From: Bacillus taeanensis
Lineage (GTDB): Bacteria; Bacillota; Bacilli; Bacillales; UBA6769
Length of the DNA stretch: 64,000 bases
Direction of reading: 5' to 3'
Assembly (NCBI RefSeq): GCF_003318295.1
Contig: NZ_QOCW01000016.1
Span: 38,187-102,186 of the forward strand
The position numbers and the translations under genes were made by a program. This document shows positions 27,492 to 35,954 of this stretch, one piece after another. Numbering within the stretch: the stretch's first letter is position 1; each line of letters starts with the position of its first letter. The notes under the pieces are model-generated. The model did no database searches and was not told where the DNA came from. It worked only from the letters and a program-made list of their open reading frames with translations.

Positions 27492-28351
27492 TACATTTCG
27501 ACCTCCCGTTTTTTGTTATAGTAAACTTGTGTAAGGGCGATCGCCGCAACAATTATAAAGAAAATAACCGCTTTTGCCTGCCCGTAAGCCATTTCGTTAC
27601 TTGAGAATGCTGTTTTGACAATATCCATTGCTACCATTTGGGTTGAGTTATAAGGTCCGCCATTTGTGAGTGATAAGTTTTGATCATAAATTTTAAAAGA
27701 AGCCGACAGCGTTAAAAACATGCTGACAGTAAACGCCGGCGCTACAAGTGGAAACGTAATATTGCGAAAACGCTGGAAGCTGTTTGCTCCGTCAATTTCA
27801 GCTGCTTCAATTAACTCATTCGGAATATTTTGTAAGTAGGCGATGTAAATAATCATAATGTAACCAGCCATTTGCCAGCATGTTAGAATAACAATACCCC
27901 AAAAGCCCGTGTCTGTCGTTGATAACCAGCCGCTTAACGCTTCAATGCCAAGCGCTCTGCCAATATCATCGAATACGCTGATAAAAATAAACTGCCAAAT
28001 AAATCCTAAAATTAAGCCGCCGATTAAGTTCGGCATAAAGAAAATCGTACGTAAAAGACTGCTTGAGCGGATCTTTCTTGTCACAAGTAACGCAAGTCCT
28101 AATCCAAAAACATTAAGTAAAATAACAGACACTACAGAAATCTTTACAGTAAACCAAATCGAATGAAGAAAAATTTCATCTTGAAATAGTCGTATATAAT
28201 GGTCAAAACCAAGAAATTCTGAAACCGTTAAACCATTCCAGTTTGTAAAAGAATAAACAATTCCGTAAATGAGCGGAGTAATAACAACAATACTTAAAGC
28301 AGCGATTACAGGTGCTAAAAACAGCCAAAAGGCCAGATTGCGATTATGCAT
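27491..28351 (-). CDS. Sugar ABC transporter permease, MalF/CUT1 type
   Basis: 286 residues, six TM helices, EAA loop NELIEAAEIDGANSFQRF near residue 190. The ATG at 28351 follows GGGAGG by 7 nt; the frame to 28384 includes that ribosome site and is rejected. A hairpin separates it from the substrate-binding lipoprotein gene, consistent with unequal expression of binding protein and permease. Confidence 0.92.
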   Translation of the reverse strand: MHNRNLAFWLFLAPVIAALSIVVITPLIYGIVYSFTNWNGLTVSEFLGFDHYIRLFQDEIFLHSIWFTVKISVVSVILLNVFGLGLALLVTRKIRSSSLLRTIFFMPNLIGGLILGFIWQFIFISVFDDIGRALGIEALSGWLSTTDTGFWGIVILTCWQMAGYIMIIYIAYLQNIPNELIEAAEIDGANSFQRFRNITFPLVAPAFTVSMFLTLSASFKIYDQNLSLTNGGPYNSTQMVAMDIVKTAFSSNEMAYGQAKAVIFFIIVAAIALTQVYYNKKREVEM

Positions 28352-28424
28352 AAAAATCCCTCCCATGTCGTTCACCATACACAAGTACTAAAACTTAAAA
28401 TCATTCTTTCTTCTTCTAAAATGA

Positions 28425-28463
28425 CAGCTAACAAAACAGTTCGATCTCCCACTTTGTTAGCTG
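28425..28463 (-). terminator. Intercistronic hairpin between binding protein and permease genes
   Basis: CAGCTAACAAA / TTTGTTAGCTG stem followed by CATTTTAGAAG on the minus strand. Typical partial terminator or 3'-end stabiliser for abundant binding-protein transcripts. Confidence 0.65.
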
Positions 28464-28481
28464 CTTACCATCATTTAAAAA

Positions 28482-29828
28482 TTATTTTCTTGCTTCTTCC
28501 CACTTGCTTCTTGATTTGTTCTCTAACTCTTCCCAAGTCATTTCGCCGCTTAAATACTTCTGTACGTTCGCACCAAGTACATCGCCGCCCCATGGACCAA
28601 CAGGATATCCTTGGAATACCCAGCTAATTGTATTGCCTTCAGACGCGTATTCATAAATTTGCTTTGAAAGCGGATCAGAAATTTTAGACGTATCGTAACC
28701 TTCATATGCAGGAATAAACTTAAACTCACTTAATACCGTTTCTTTACCAGTTTCAGATGTATTCAACCAATCTAAGAAGTCTTTCGATGCTTGAACAACT
28801 TCCTCATCATTGTTCACATTTACAGCCCAATAGTTTGGAATGCCTACAGGAATTTTCCCTTCTAAGCCTTCAACCGGGATTGGTAGAATACCGATTTTAT
28901 TTTGCGCGAAATCTTCATCCATCGCTTGAACGGAAGGATATACCCAGTTACCCTGCTGAATCATCGCTACTCGCTCTAAAGAGAAATACTCTTCTACCTG
29001 CTGAGAGTAGTCAAGGCTAAGTGACGGCTGCACAGAATAATCGTTTTGAAGCTCAAGCATTCTTTTGAACTCTTCGCCTTTTTCAAATGCAATTGTATCC
29101 GCATTGTAAGCTTCTAACACGTCATTATTAAATTCTGGTGCTAAGAAAACGTTTGATAAATGATTCCCAGTCACCCATGTTTCTTTTGCAGCAAGCGCGA
29201 ATACTGCTTCAAGGCCAAGCTCTTCTTTTTGGCTGTCGATCTTTTCAACTGCCTTTTGTAAATCTTCATAAGAACGAATCTCTTCAGCGTTAACGCCTGC
29301 TTTTTCAAAAGCTTCTTTATTATAAATAAAGCCGTAGCCTTCTTGGTTAAAAGGTAAGCCATATACTTTATCGCCTTCAGATACACCCGCAAGACTTCCT
29401 TCAAGTGCCAATTCTGCTGATTTCGTGTCTGATAAGTCTGCTAAATGCTCTTTAAATTGCTCAGCTTCAGACGGTCCTGCGACACTAAAGATTTCAGGCG
29501 CATCACCTGAAGAAAATTTCGCTTTCAATGTACCAACATAATCAGACCCTCCGCCGACAGCTGTTAGGTTAATATCAACATCTGGGTTTTCTTCTTCATA
29601 TTTTTCCACAAGCGCTTCCAATTGATCTTTAATTTCAACTTTCCCCTGAACAATATCAATTTTAATTTTATCTGCTGATCCTGCATTTGAACCTGAATTT
29701 GCAGTTGAACCGCCTTCATCAGATGACGAACAGCCAGCTAACAAAACACTAGATGCAAGTAAAGCAGAAACAACTTTCGAATAAAACTTTTTACCTTTCA
29801 TACCTTTCATACCTTTCATACCTTTCAC
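28482..29828 (-). CDS. Sugar-binding lipoprotein of ABC importer (MalE/MsmE type)
   Basis: About 445 residues. Type II signal peptide with lipobox LLAGC, a Ser/Gly/Asn-rich linker, and a solute-binding domain (EEENPDVDINLTAVGGG, YGLPFNQEGYGFIYNKEAF). The 5' end carries four in-frame copies of the 9-mer (A/G)TGAAAGGT, producing repeated Met-Lys-Gly; each ATG follows an AAAGG, so the exact start among 29828, 29819, 29810 and 29801 is uncertain. First gene of the importer operon; cre/LacI-like sites precede it at 29890-30124. Confidence 0.92.
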   Translation of the reverse strand: MKGMKGMKGMKGKKFYSKVVSALLASSVLLAGCSSSDEGGSTANSGSNAGSADKIKIDIVQGKVEIKDQLEALVEKYEEENPDVDINLTAVGGGSDYVGTLKAKFSSGDAPEIFSVAGPSEAEQFKEHLADLSDTKSAELALEGSLAGVSEGDKVYGLPFNQEGYGFIYNKEAFEKAGVNAEEIRSYEDLQKAVEKIDSQKEELGLEAVFALAAKETWVTGNHLSNVFLAPEFNNDVLEAYNADTIAFEKGEEFKRMLELQNDYSVQPSLSLDYSQQVEEYFSLERVAMIQQGNWVYPSVQAMDEDFAQNKIGILPIPVEGLEGKIPVGIPNYWAVNVNNDEEVVQASKDFLDWLNTSETGKETVLSEFKFIPAYEGYDTSKISDPLSKQIYEYASEGNTISWVFQGYPVGPWGGDVLGANVQKYLSGEMTWEELENKSRSKWEEARK

Positions 29829-29832
29829 TCTC
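29801..29832 (-). repeat. 9-bp tandem repeat spanning the binding-protein start codon
   Basis: Four copies of (A/G)TGAAAGGT on the minus strand, each encoding Met-Lys-Gly and each containing an AAAGG that can serve as ribosome site for the following ATG. Confidence 0.85.
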
Positions 29833-30252
29833 CTATTTTTTATTAGTTATTGCTAGAACACTATAAAAATATACAAACATGATCCAAACAAGGTATCGGT
29901 TCCATAGATGATTTTAAAATTTTATATGTACCGAAACCCATTATTTAATTCAAACACCTCTTTTAAAGCTATACCAGCTAAAAGGTAACGGTTTCATATG
30001 AGGTTATAAAAAATAATCACTCATAAACCTATGATAATGAACTAAATAGTACTACTTATCTTACTTTCAGCCCCCTTTTCCCTTCTCTATAACTCATTGT
30101 AATATAATATGGTACCGGTTTCAATAGTTTTTTAAAAATTCTTTTATTCAAAGTGTGAAAACGTCCTCATACCAGCTATAAAGCAGTTCCTCTCACACAC
30201 GATAACTACCCGTTTAGCGCTTATTTATTTACAAATTTCACTAAACATTTTG
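29829..30252 (-). promoter_or_regulatory. Long leader/promoter region of the ABC importer with three LacI/CcpA-type sites
   Basis: Contains three 16-mers fitting the B. subtilis cre consensus when read on the minus strand: 29890-29905 (ATGGAACCGATACCTT), 29982-29997 (ATGAAACCGTTACCTT) and 30109-30124 (TTGAAACCGGTACCAT). No ORF was found in the spacer. Confidence 0.55.
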
Positions 30253-30297
30253 TGAGAATTCCCCTTTGATCAGCAGCCAAAGGGGATAACTCTCATT
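30253..30297 (-). terminator. Terminator of the PTS gene
   Basis: TATCCCCTTTG / CAAAGGGGAAT stem with a 9-nt loop just beyond the PTS stop. Confidence 0.7.
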
Positions 30298-30318
30298 TAA
30301 ACCTGTTCGATTTACCAA

Positions 30319-31764
30319 TTAACTTACTTTTTTTAATTTACGATCTCCTTCTTCTACCATCACTTCTTTTGGAACTGCAAATAAATAGGTAATAATAAGC
30401 GCAGCAGCAAAAGTTAGTATAGAAACAACAGCATAAGCAAGAAGCTGATTCCACTCATAAATGTACATTAAAGGTGAAAGAAGTACAGCTAGTCCGTATG
30501 AGTTTGCTTGAATGCTTAGTAAAGATAAAATCGCACCACCAACAGCTGAACAAGCAATCATCATATAAAGCGGTTTCGTACTATACCTCATGACAACACC
30601 GAACAAGGCCGGCTCACTAACACCAAGCAGCTGGGTTGCCGTTGCACTTGCTCCCATCACTTTTACAGAGCTTTTTTTTGCTTTCAGTGTAATCGCTAAA
30701 CACGTGCCTGCATTTGAGAAGCCATACATCGCACACAGCGTAATAAGCGGGTTAAATCCTGTATTCGCAAGAAGTGTTGTTTCAATCATAATAAATAAAT
30801 GGTGCATTCCTGTCATAACAGCTAACGGATAAATAAAGCCAATTAACAGCCCGCCAATACCAAAAGGAATATCGATCAGCTGCGTGACAACTGTTATTAA
30901 CCCCGCTTCAACAAAATGCAGCAGCGGTCCTAACACAAGTAAGCCTGTAATCATCATTATTAATAAAACAAAGAAAGGTGTAAAGATTAAATCTAAGGCA
31001 TTTGGCATCACAGCGCGCAGCTTTTTCTCAAGTTTTGCGCCAAGAATTCCAACAACAAGCGCTGTTAGGACACTTCCTTGATAACCTACAACTGGAATAA
31101 AACCAAAAGCCATGATTGGTTCTACGCCGCTGTTAATGTCAGCAACTGCATACGCATTAGGCAGCGCAGGTGAAACAAGCATTAAGCCAAGTACGAAACC
31201 AATAACAGGCATGCCGCCGAAATTTCTAAACGCAGACCAACAAATAAAGGCCGGTAAAAAGGCAAACGCGGTATCTGTTAAAACAGAGATAAGAGTGACT
31301 AAATAACTAGGAATATCATCAATACTCATCCCCATCAAGCCTAAAAGTGCATCACTAAACAATACGCCCTTTAACCCGAGGAATAAACCTGTTGCCCCAA
31401 TAATTGGGATAATCGGAATAAAGATATCCGCCAGCATACGTACCGCTCTTTTTATTCCTTTATCCTTTTTATTAGCCGAGACTGATTTCTTTGACTGATC
31501 CTCTTCTAAATCAGGTTGATTTCCTTTTAAAGCAGCGTACACTTTATTAACCGTACCAGTCCCTAAAATAACTTGATATTGACCAGAATTATAAAAGACA
31601 CCTTTTACTTCATCAATTTCTTCCACTGCTTCATCATCAATTTGGTTGCGGTCTTTTACAGAAAAACGCAGTCTTGTCGCACAATGAACGTACGATTCGA
31701 TATTATCCTCACCAATAACAGCAATAATTTCTTTTCCTATACGTTCATATTTATTCTCACTCAT
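30319..31764 (-). CDS. PTS EIIBC, sucrose/trehalose family
   Basis: 481 residues: EIIB domain with phosphorylated Cys in SYVHCATRLRFSVKD (about residue 26), linker, and EIIC with about ten TM segments (from about 110). No EIIA domain, as in SacP and TreP, so phosphate would come from the glucose EIIA. The ATG at 31764 overlaps the upstream glucosidase stop (ATGA) and has AAAGGAG about 12 nt upstream. Pairing with a GH13 hydrolase suggests a phosphorylated alpha-glucoside such as trehalose-6-P or sucrose/isomaltose-P; I cannot decide which. Confidence 0.88.
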   Translation of the reverse strand: MSENKYERIGKEIIAVIGEDNIESYVHCATRLRFSVKDRNQIDDEAVEEIDEVKGVFYNSGQYQVILGTGTVNKVYAALKGNQPDLEEDQSKKSVSANKKDKGIKRAVRMLADIFIPIIPIIGATGLFLGLKGVLFSDALLGLMGMSIDDIPSYLVTLISVLTDTAFAFLPAFICWSAFRNFGGMPVIGFVLGLMLVSPALPNAYAVADINSGVEPIMAFGFIPVVGYQGSVLTALVVGILGAKLEKKLRAVMPNALDLIFTPFFVLLIMMITGLLVLGPLLHFVEAGLITVVTQLIDIPFGIGGLLIGFIYPLAVMTGMHHLFIMIETTLLANTGFNPLITLCAMYGFSNAGTCLAITLKAKKSSVKVMGASATATQLLGVSEPALFGVVMRYSTKPLYMMIACSAVGGAILSLLSIQANSYGLAVLLSPLMYIYEWNQLLAYAVVSILTFAAALIITYLFAVPKEVMVEEGDRKLKKVS

Positions 31765-33455
31765 GATAGATCGGCTCCTTTCACTTGGAGTACTAGTGCT
31801 TGATATGGTTTTAAAACACATTCTTGCTCGGATATCGTTTCTTCTTTGTAATTGTTTAATAAGACATCATATTTGTTATGATCTAATTCAACCTTTTGAC
31901 TTTCAGATGAAAAATTAAAATAACAAACAACTTCTTCATCATTTAATTTCCGCTTATACGCAATAATCGTTGGATGATCTTCTAAAAGAGGCTCAATCTC
32001 TCCATAAATCAAGCATTCACTTGCCTCACTTGTTTGTCTCACTTCAATGATCTTTTTATAAAAATTTAAAATAGAATCCGGGTCCTGTTCTTGCTGTGAT
32101 GCATTAATCGTTTTGTAATTCTCATTCATTCCTAACCAAGGCGTCACTTCTGAGAAACCACCAAAGTTTTCCCCATTCCAATGAAACGGTGTTCTTGAAT
32201 TATCACGACTGCGTAAGTTAATAAAATGCAGTGCCTCTTCTTCACTAAACCCTTCATTTATAGAACGATAATACTGATCAATACTTGAAATATCATCAAA
32301 TTCTTCAATGCTTTTGCGTTCAAAATTTGTCATACCGATCTCTTGACCTTGATAAATAAATGGCGTTCCACGAAGATAAAAGAACATTGCACCAAGCATT
32401 GTCGCCGAATAAAAATTGCGATTTTCTTCTTCTTTTATATATTTGCTAATTGATCGATTTTGATCATGATTTTCTAAAAAGTTTGCGCCCCAGCCTGCTT
32501 TTTGAATTTCCTTTTGACTCGTGAAAATTAATTTCTTTAAATCTAATACATCCCAATCGACTCTTCTAAACCATTCACTTCCAGAAGCAACATCAAGATC
32601 GGCATATCGAAAATCAAAAATCATTGAAAAATAACCATTCTCCCCAATATAATCACCATACTGCTCATAAGGTACCCCAGGCGCTTCACCAATCGTCACA
32701 CAATTATATTTAGAAAATGTTTCATCGTTTAATTCATGCAGGAATGTTTCAATGCCTGGTTGGTTGCGCGTCTTCTTCGTACATTTTACAAGTCCGTCTA
32801 CTCCATCAGCAGGAAGGTTATCATAGTTTTGATCTTTCTTTATAAACGTTATCGCATCGACTCGAAACCCAGCAATGCCTTTATCCAACCAGTAATTAAC
32901 CATTTTATATAACTCTTTGCGAACTTCTTTGTTTTCCCAGTTTAAATCCGGCTGCTTAATGCCAAACGAATGGAAATAATACTGATCAGTACCTTTTAAA
33001 GGCTCCCAGACACTGCCTCCGAAAACAGAACGCCAATTTGTAGGCGGCTGTCCGTCTTTACCGGATTTTAAAATATAATAATCTTTATATTTACTATTCT
33101 CTCCGTTTTCTAATAAATCTTGAAACCATGGATGCTCATCTGATGTATGATTAATGACAAGATCAAGGACAATCTTAATGCCTTTTTCTTTTGCTTTTTT
33201 AATTAACTCGTCAAGATCTTTCATCTCACCAAACTCTGGATTTAATTGATAATAATCTGAGATATCATATCCGTTATCATCCATTGGCGATTGATAAATC
33301 GGACAAATCCATACCATCGTAATCCCTAACGACTGTAAGTAATCTAACTTTTGTGTAATCCCTTTGATGTCGCCTATTCCATCATTATTCGAATCATAAA
33401 AGCTTTTCGGATAAATTTGATAAATTACTTCTTTTTGCCACCACTTCTTGTTCAT
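31761..33455 (-). CDS. GH13 glucosidase/phospho-glucosidase partner of the PTS
   Basis: 564 residues, cytoplasmic. GH13 motifs DLVINHTSDEHPWF, GFRVDAITF (nucleophile Asp), VTIGEAPGV (acid/base Glu) and FLENHDQNRS. About 50% identical by eye to the other glucosidase in this window. It could be a trehalose-6-phosphate hydrolase or oligo-1,6-glucosidase; the insertion DNLPADGVDGL is oligo-1,6-glucosidase-like. The ATG at 33455 has GGGGGAG 5 nt upstream. A GGTATCGGTTCC operator-like site lies about 55 bp upstream. Confidence 0.85.
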   Translation of the reverse strand: MNKKWWQKEVIYQIYPKSFYDSNNDGIGDIKGITQKLDYLQSLGITMVWICPIYQSPMDDNGYDISDYYQLNPEFGEMKDLDELIKKAKEKGIKIVLDLVINHTSDEHPWFQDLLENGENSKYKDYYILKSGKDGQPPTNWRSVFGGSVWEPLKGTDQYYFHSFGIKQPDLNWENKEVRKELYKMVNYWLDKGIAGFRVDAITFIKKDQNYDNLPADGVDGLVKCTKKTRNQPGIETFLHELNDETFSKYNCVTIGEAPGVPYEQYGDYIGENGYFSMIFDFRYADLDVASGSEWFRRVDWDVLDLKKLIFTSQKEIQKAGWGANFLENHDQNRSISKYIKEEENRNFYSATMLGAMFFYLRGTPFIYQGQEIGMTNFERKSIEEFDDISSIDQYYRSINEGFSEEEALHFINLRSRDNSRTPFHWNGENFGGFSEVTPWLGMNENYKTINASQQEQDPDSILNFYKKIIEVRQTSEASECLIYGEIEPLLEDHPTIIAYKRKLNDEEVVCYFNFSSESQKVELDHNKYDVLLNNYKEETISEQECVLKPYQALVLQVKGADLS

Positions 33456-33860
33456 GCTGCTCCCCCTAACAATGTCTTCACTTAAAATCATTCCAATAAT
33501 TAACCTTATGTGGTATCGGTTCCTTAAACCTGTAAAAAAAATATATGGAGTTTATAATACGTTTTCAAAAGAAAAGGAACGTCCAATCCATCACTAGTAT
33601 GCACTGAGTCTGTAAACTTTTATAATATTTATAAAAGCGGGTTAATTATAAATATTAATCATGTCCTTCACGTTATAAATAGACTGTTTCTGTATGGAAT
33701 CGATTCCTTATTTGTAGGTTACTTTCTTTTCTTTATTTTGTCAATACTTTAGAAACAAAAAAAAGAAATGCTTTAATTATTAATTATGTTCTCTTTCTTT
33801 TATCAATGAAACTTTCTCCTGCCCATAAGGGATCGGTTTTACAAAAAAATAAAAAGAACA
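33456..33860 (-). promoter_or_regulatory. Promoter region of the glucosidase/PTS operon with two operator-like sites
   Basis: Contains GTGGTATCGGTTCCTT (33510-33525) and the perfect palindrome GGAATCGATTCC (33696-33707), both close to the sites upstream of the ABC importer. A weaker GGGATCGGTTTT occurs near 33829. No ORF with a ribosome site was found. Confidence 0.5.
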
Positions 33861-33864
33861 GCCT

Positions 33865-33921
33865 ATGAACCTCCCCTCCCTATCACTTCACGACTGAGGA
33901 AGGGGAATTCCATTTGAAGCT
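33865..33921 (-). mobile_element. Solo IS605-type end hairpin (about 57 bp)
   Basis: ATGAACCTCCCCTCCC..GAGGAAGGGG followed by GAAGCTCGTT. The left edge equals the right-end tip of the TnpB elements at 41107 and 63552; the right edge (TCGTT) resembles the left-end tip at 42722-42726. No coding part. Confidence 0.55.
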
Positions 33922-33962
33922 CGTTAAATCAATTGAAATGTTAGTTTTCGTCTTCACATCAT

Positions 33963-35627
33963 TTATTTTAATGTATTTATGATATAATCTGCTGTTCTGA
34001 TGGATAACGCAACCGTAGTAAGCGTTGGATTCGTTGCTCCAATAGAAGGCAGCATACTATTATCTGCAACATAGAGACCTGGTACCCCATGGATTTGACC
34101 AAAACGATTTACTGCTGAAGTCTCAGGATCATTTCCCATTCGGCAGGTGCACGCTTCATGATAATCCGTTCCTGGAGGCATGAGGCAAATGGCAGGTTGA
34201 TCACCTTTTGGAATTAAGGGAGTTTTCATCGCTAGGGAAGCCTGTTCTAAAGCAGCAGTCATTTGTTGAATAATCGCTTTATCTTTTTCACTATAAGAAA
34301 AATTCACGTTAATCTTTGGTACACCGTATTCATCTCGTTCATAAGGATCTAGAGTAAGATAATTTTCAAAGCGTGATTCTACCTTGCCAAATACACTGAT
34401 GCCAATAAGCAGTTCATCCAACAATTGCTTTTCTTCATAAGGCTGATACCAATGATACCATTGTCCTTCTCCCCCTGGGCCTCCCATTTGAATTTGATAA
34501 GGACGCTTCTTCGTTTGCGGAATGAAGAGACTAAGTGTTCCCAGTGTTTCCGTAAACTCCTGGCGGCTTACTTTTCCTGTAGAAAGCAAGAAAGAGTGAT
34601 TTGTTAAATAATGACCAATTGCCCTTCCAGGAATATTTGAATTCAGTAAAAGACGAGGCGTTTCAATTGTACTTCCTGCTAAAACAATCGTTTTTGCTTT
34701 TAAAAAATACGCTTTTTTATTTGGATTCATCACCTTTACACCGGCTGCTTTTCCGTTCTCAACAAACACTTCAACAGCACGAGCATTGACAGCTAAATCA
34801 AAAGGCTTATGGTTCAACGCATAAGCGAACATAGAGAGCGAGCTCCAAAACACATCAGAATGAATTTCACCATATTTTGTCGATTCTAGATCACTCGGTG
34901 TCGCTACATCTGCAGCTTCTGGAAAATTATTTTCCCGAAGTCTCTTTAATAAAATCTCTTGAATAGAAGAACCCTTTGTATAGCCTGTTGTGACATTCAT
35001 CACTTGTTCGGCAATGCTGTAGTAGTAATTCATCTCTTTCTCTGACACAGGCCATTTAACAATCTCAGAAATATCCATTCTCAGAGCGGCCATTCCCCAA
35101 AACAACGTCCTTCCTCCTAAAGCAAATAACTGTCTTGCACCATAAAAATCTGGCAGTGTTTTTCCGATCCATTCCGATACGCCGAGGAAATATTTGGTGA
35201 AACGTTCGTCATTCATTGTCGGGAGATTTCGGGCATGTGTTGGCAAGAGAAGATCCCCTGATTCAATGATTCCAATACGCTTTTCATTTCCTCCCCACTT
35301 TTCGCATAACCGCCTTAAAACCGCGCTTCCCCCTGCACCTGTTCCGACAATAAGCACATCATAAGTGGTTTCAGCCATTTTTTCTAATGACGTAAGCGGA
35401 ATCCAAGAGGAAAGAAGATCTTTTGGTGGGTCAATCTCGCATTCGAGAAGAGGAGTTCGCATTCCAGCTTCCTGTGCTTTAGAGGGAATGTATACTTTCA
35501 TACCTAAAAGGTTCAAGTTTGAATTTGGAATATGCGGATTAGCAGAAAGAAGCTGATTTATATCCTCATCATATTGTTTTGAGATAGTAAGAAGAGTTTC
35601 TTTATCCTTAGCGATATGAATTTTCAT
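33963..35627 (-). CDS. LysM domain fused to GMC-type FAD oxidoreductase
   Basis: 554 residues. N-terminal LysM (about 1-50: MKIHIAKDKETLLTISKQYD..INQLLSANPHI..GMKVYIPSK), then a GMC oxidoreductase with dinucleotide motif VLIVGTGAGGSAVLRRL (about 91-107), and the C-terminal FAD/substrate region CTCRMGNDPETSAVNRFG..GLYVADNSMLPSIGATNPTLT. No signal peptide. A cytoplasmic LysM protein in a spore former suggests forespore/spore-coat targeting as for SafA-type proteins; that and the substrate (alcohol or sugar) are inference. Start follows AAAGGATGTGTTAGG. Confidence 0.85.
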   Translation of the reverse strand: MKIHIAKDKETLLTISKQYDEDINQLLSANPHIPNSNLNLLGMKVYIPSKAQEAGMRTPLLECEIDPPKDLLSSWIPLTSLEKMAETTYDVLIVGTGAGGSAVLRRLCEKWGGNEKRIGIIESGDLLLPTHARNLPTMNDERFTKYFLGVSEWIGKTLPDFYGARQLFALGGRTLFWGMAALRMDISEIVKWPVSEKEMNYYYSIAEQVMNVTTGYTKGSSIQEILLKRLRENNFPEAADVATPSDLESTKYGEIHSDVFWSSLSMFAYALNHKPFDLAVNARAVEVFVENGKAAGVKVMNPNKKAYFLKAKTIVLAGSTIETPRLLLNSNIPGRAIGHYLTNHSFLLSTGKVSRQEFTETLGTLSLFIPQTKKRPYQIQMGGPGGEGQWYHWYQPYEEKQLLDELLIGISVFGKVESRFENYLTLDPYERDEYGVPKINVNFSYSEKDKAIIQQMTAALEQASLAMKTPLIPKGDQPAICLMPPGTDYHEACTCRMGNDPETSAVNRFGQIHGVPGLYVADNSMLPSIGATNPTLTTVALSIRTADYIINTLK

Positions 35628-35855
35628 CCTAACACATCCTTTTCTTTAACTCTTCTATTTCTATGTATAGACTGCTTGCTCTTATACTGAGAAGACTTAA
35701 TCTAGGATGATTCAGTTATATAAGCTTTAGATCTGAAGGTAGATAACAACCAACAGAGTCTTTTACTCAAAAATTAAAAAGTATTGAACATTTTATACGT
35801 GAATGAGGAAATTATCTTCATTCTTATAATCAAAGAAAATTAAGGCAAAATTAAA
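35628..35855. other. Intergenic, nothing recognised
   Basis: AT-rich spacer between the cysI terminator and the LysM-GMC start. It must contain the latter's promoter; no clear motif, ORF or repeat seen. Confidence 0.5.
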
Positions 35856-35892
35856 GGACCTGAGTCCGGTTCAATACCGGACTCAGGTCCTC
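35856..35892 (-). terminator. Terminator of the cysJI operon
   Basis: Perfect 16-bp stem AGGACCTGAGTCCGGT / ACCGGACTCAGGTCCT with a 5-nt loop, then TTAATTTT on the minus strand. Confidence 0.88.
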
Positions 35893-35954
35893 AAAAATGT
35901 TTAAAATTTGTGTCTAACTTTTTAAGTTTAGATCACATGCTTGTCTCTTAAACC

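Noticed and set aside
33865..33921. Ordinary intrinsic terminator of the LysM-GMC gene
   Set aside because: It is correctly placed, but its sequence matches the IS605 right ends elsewhere in the window; it could still act as a terminator.
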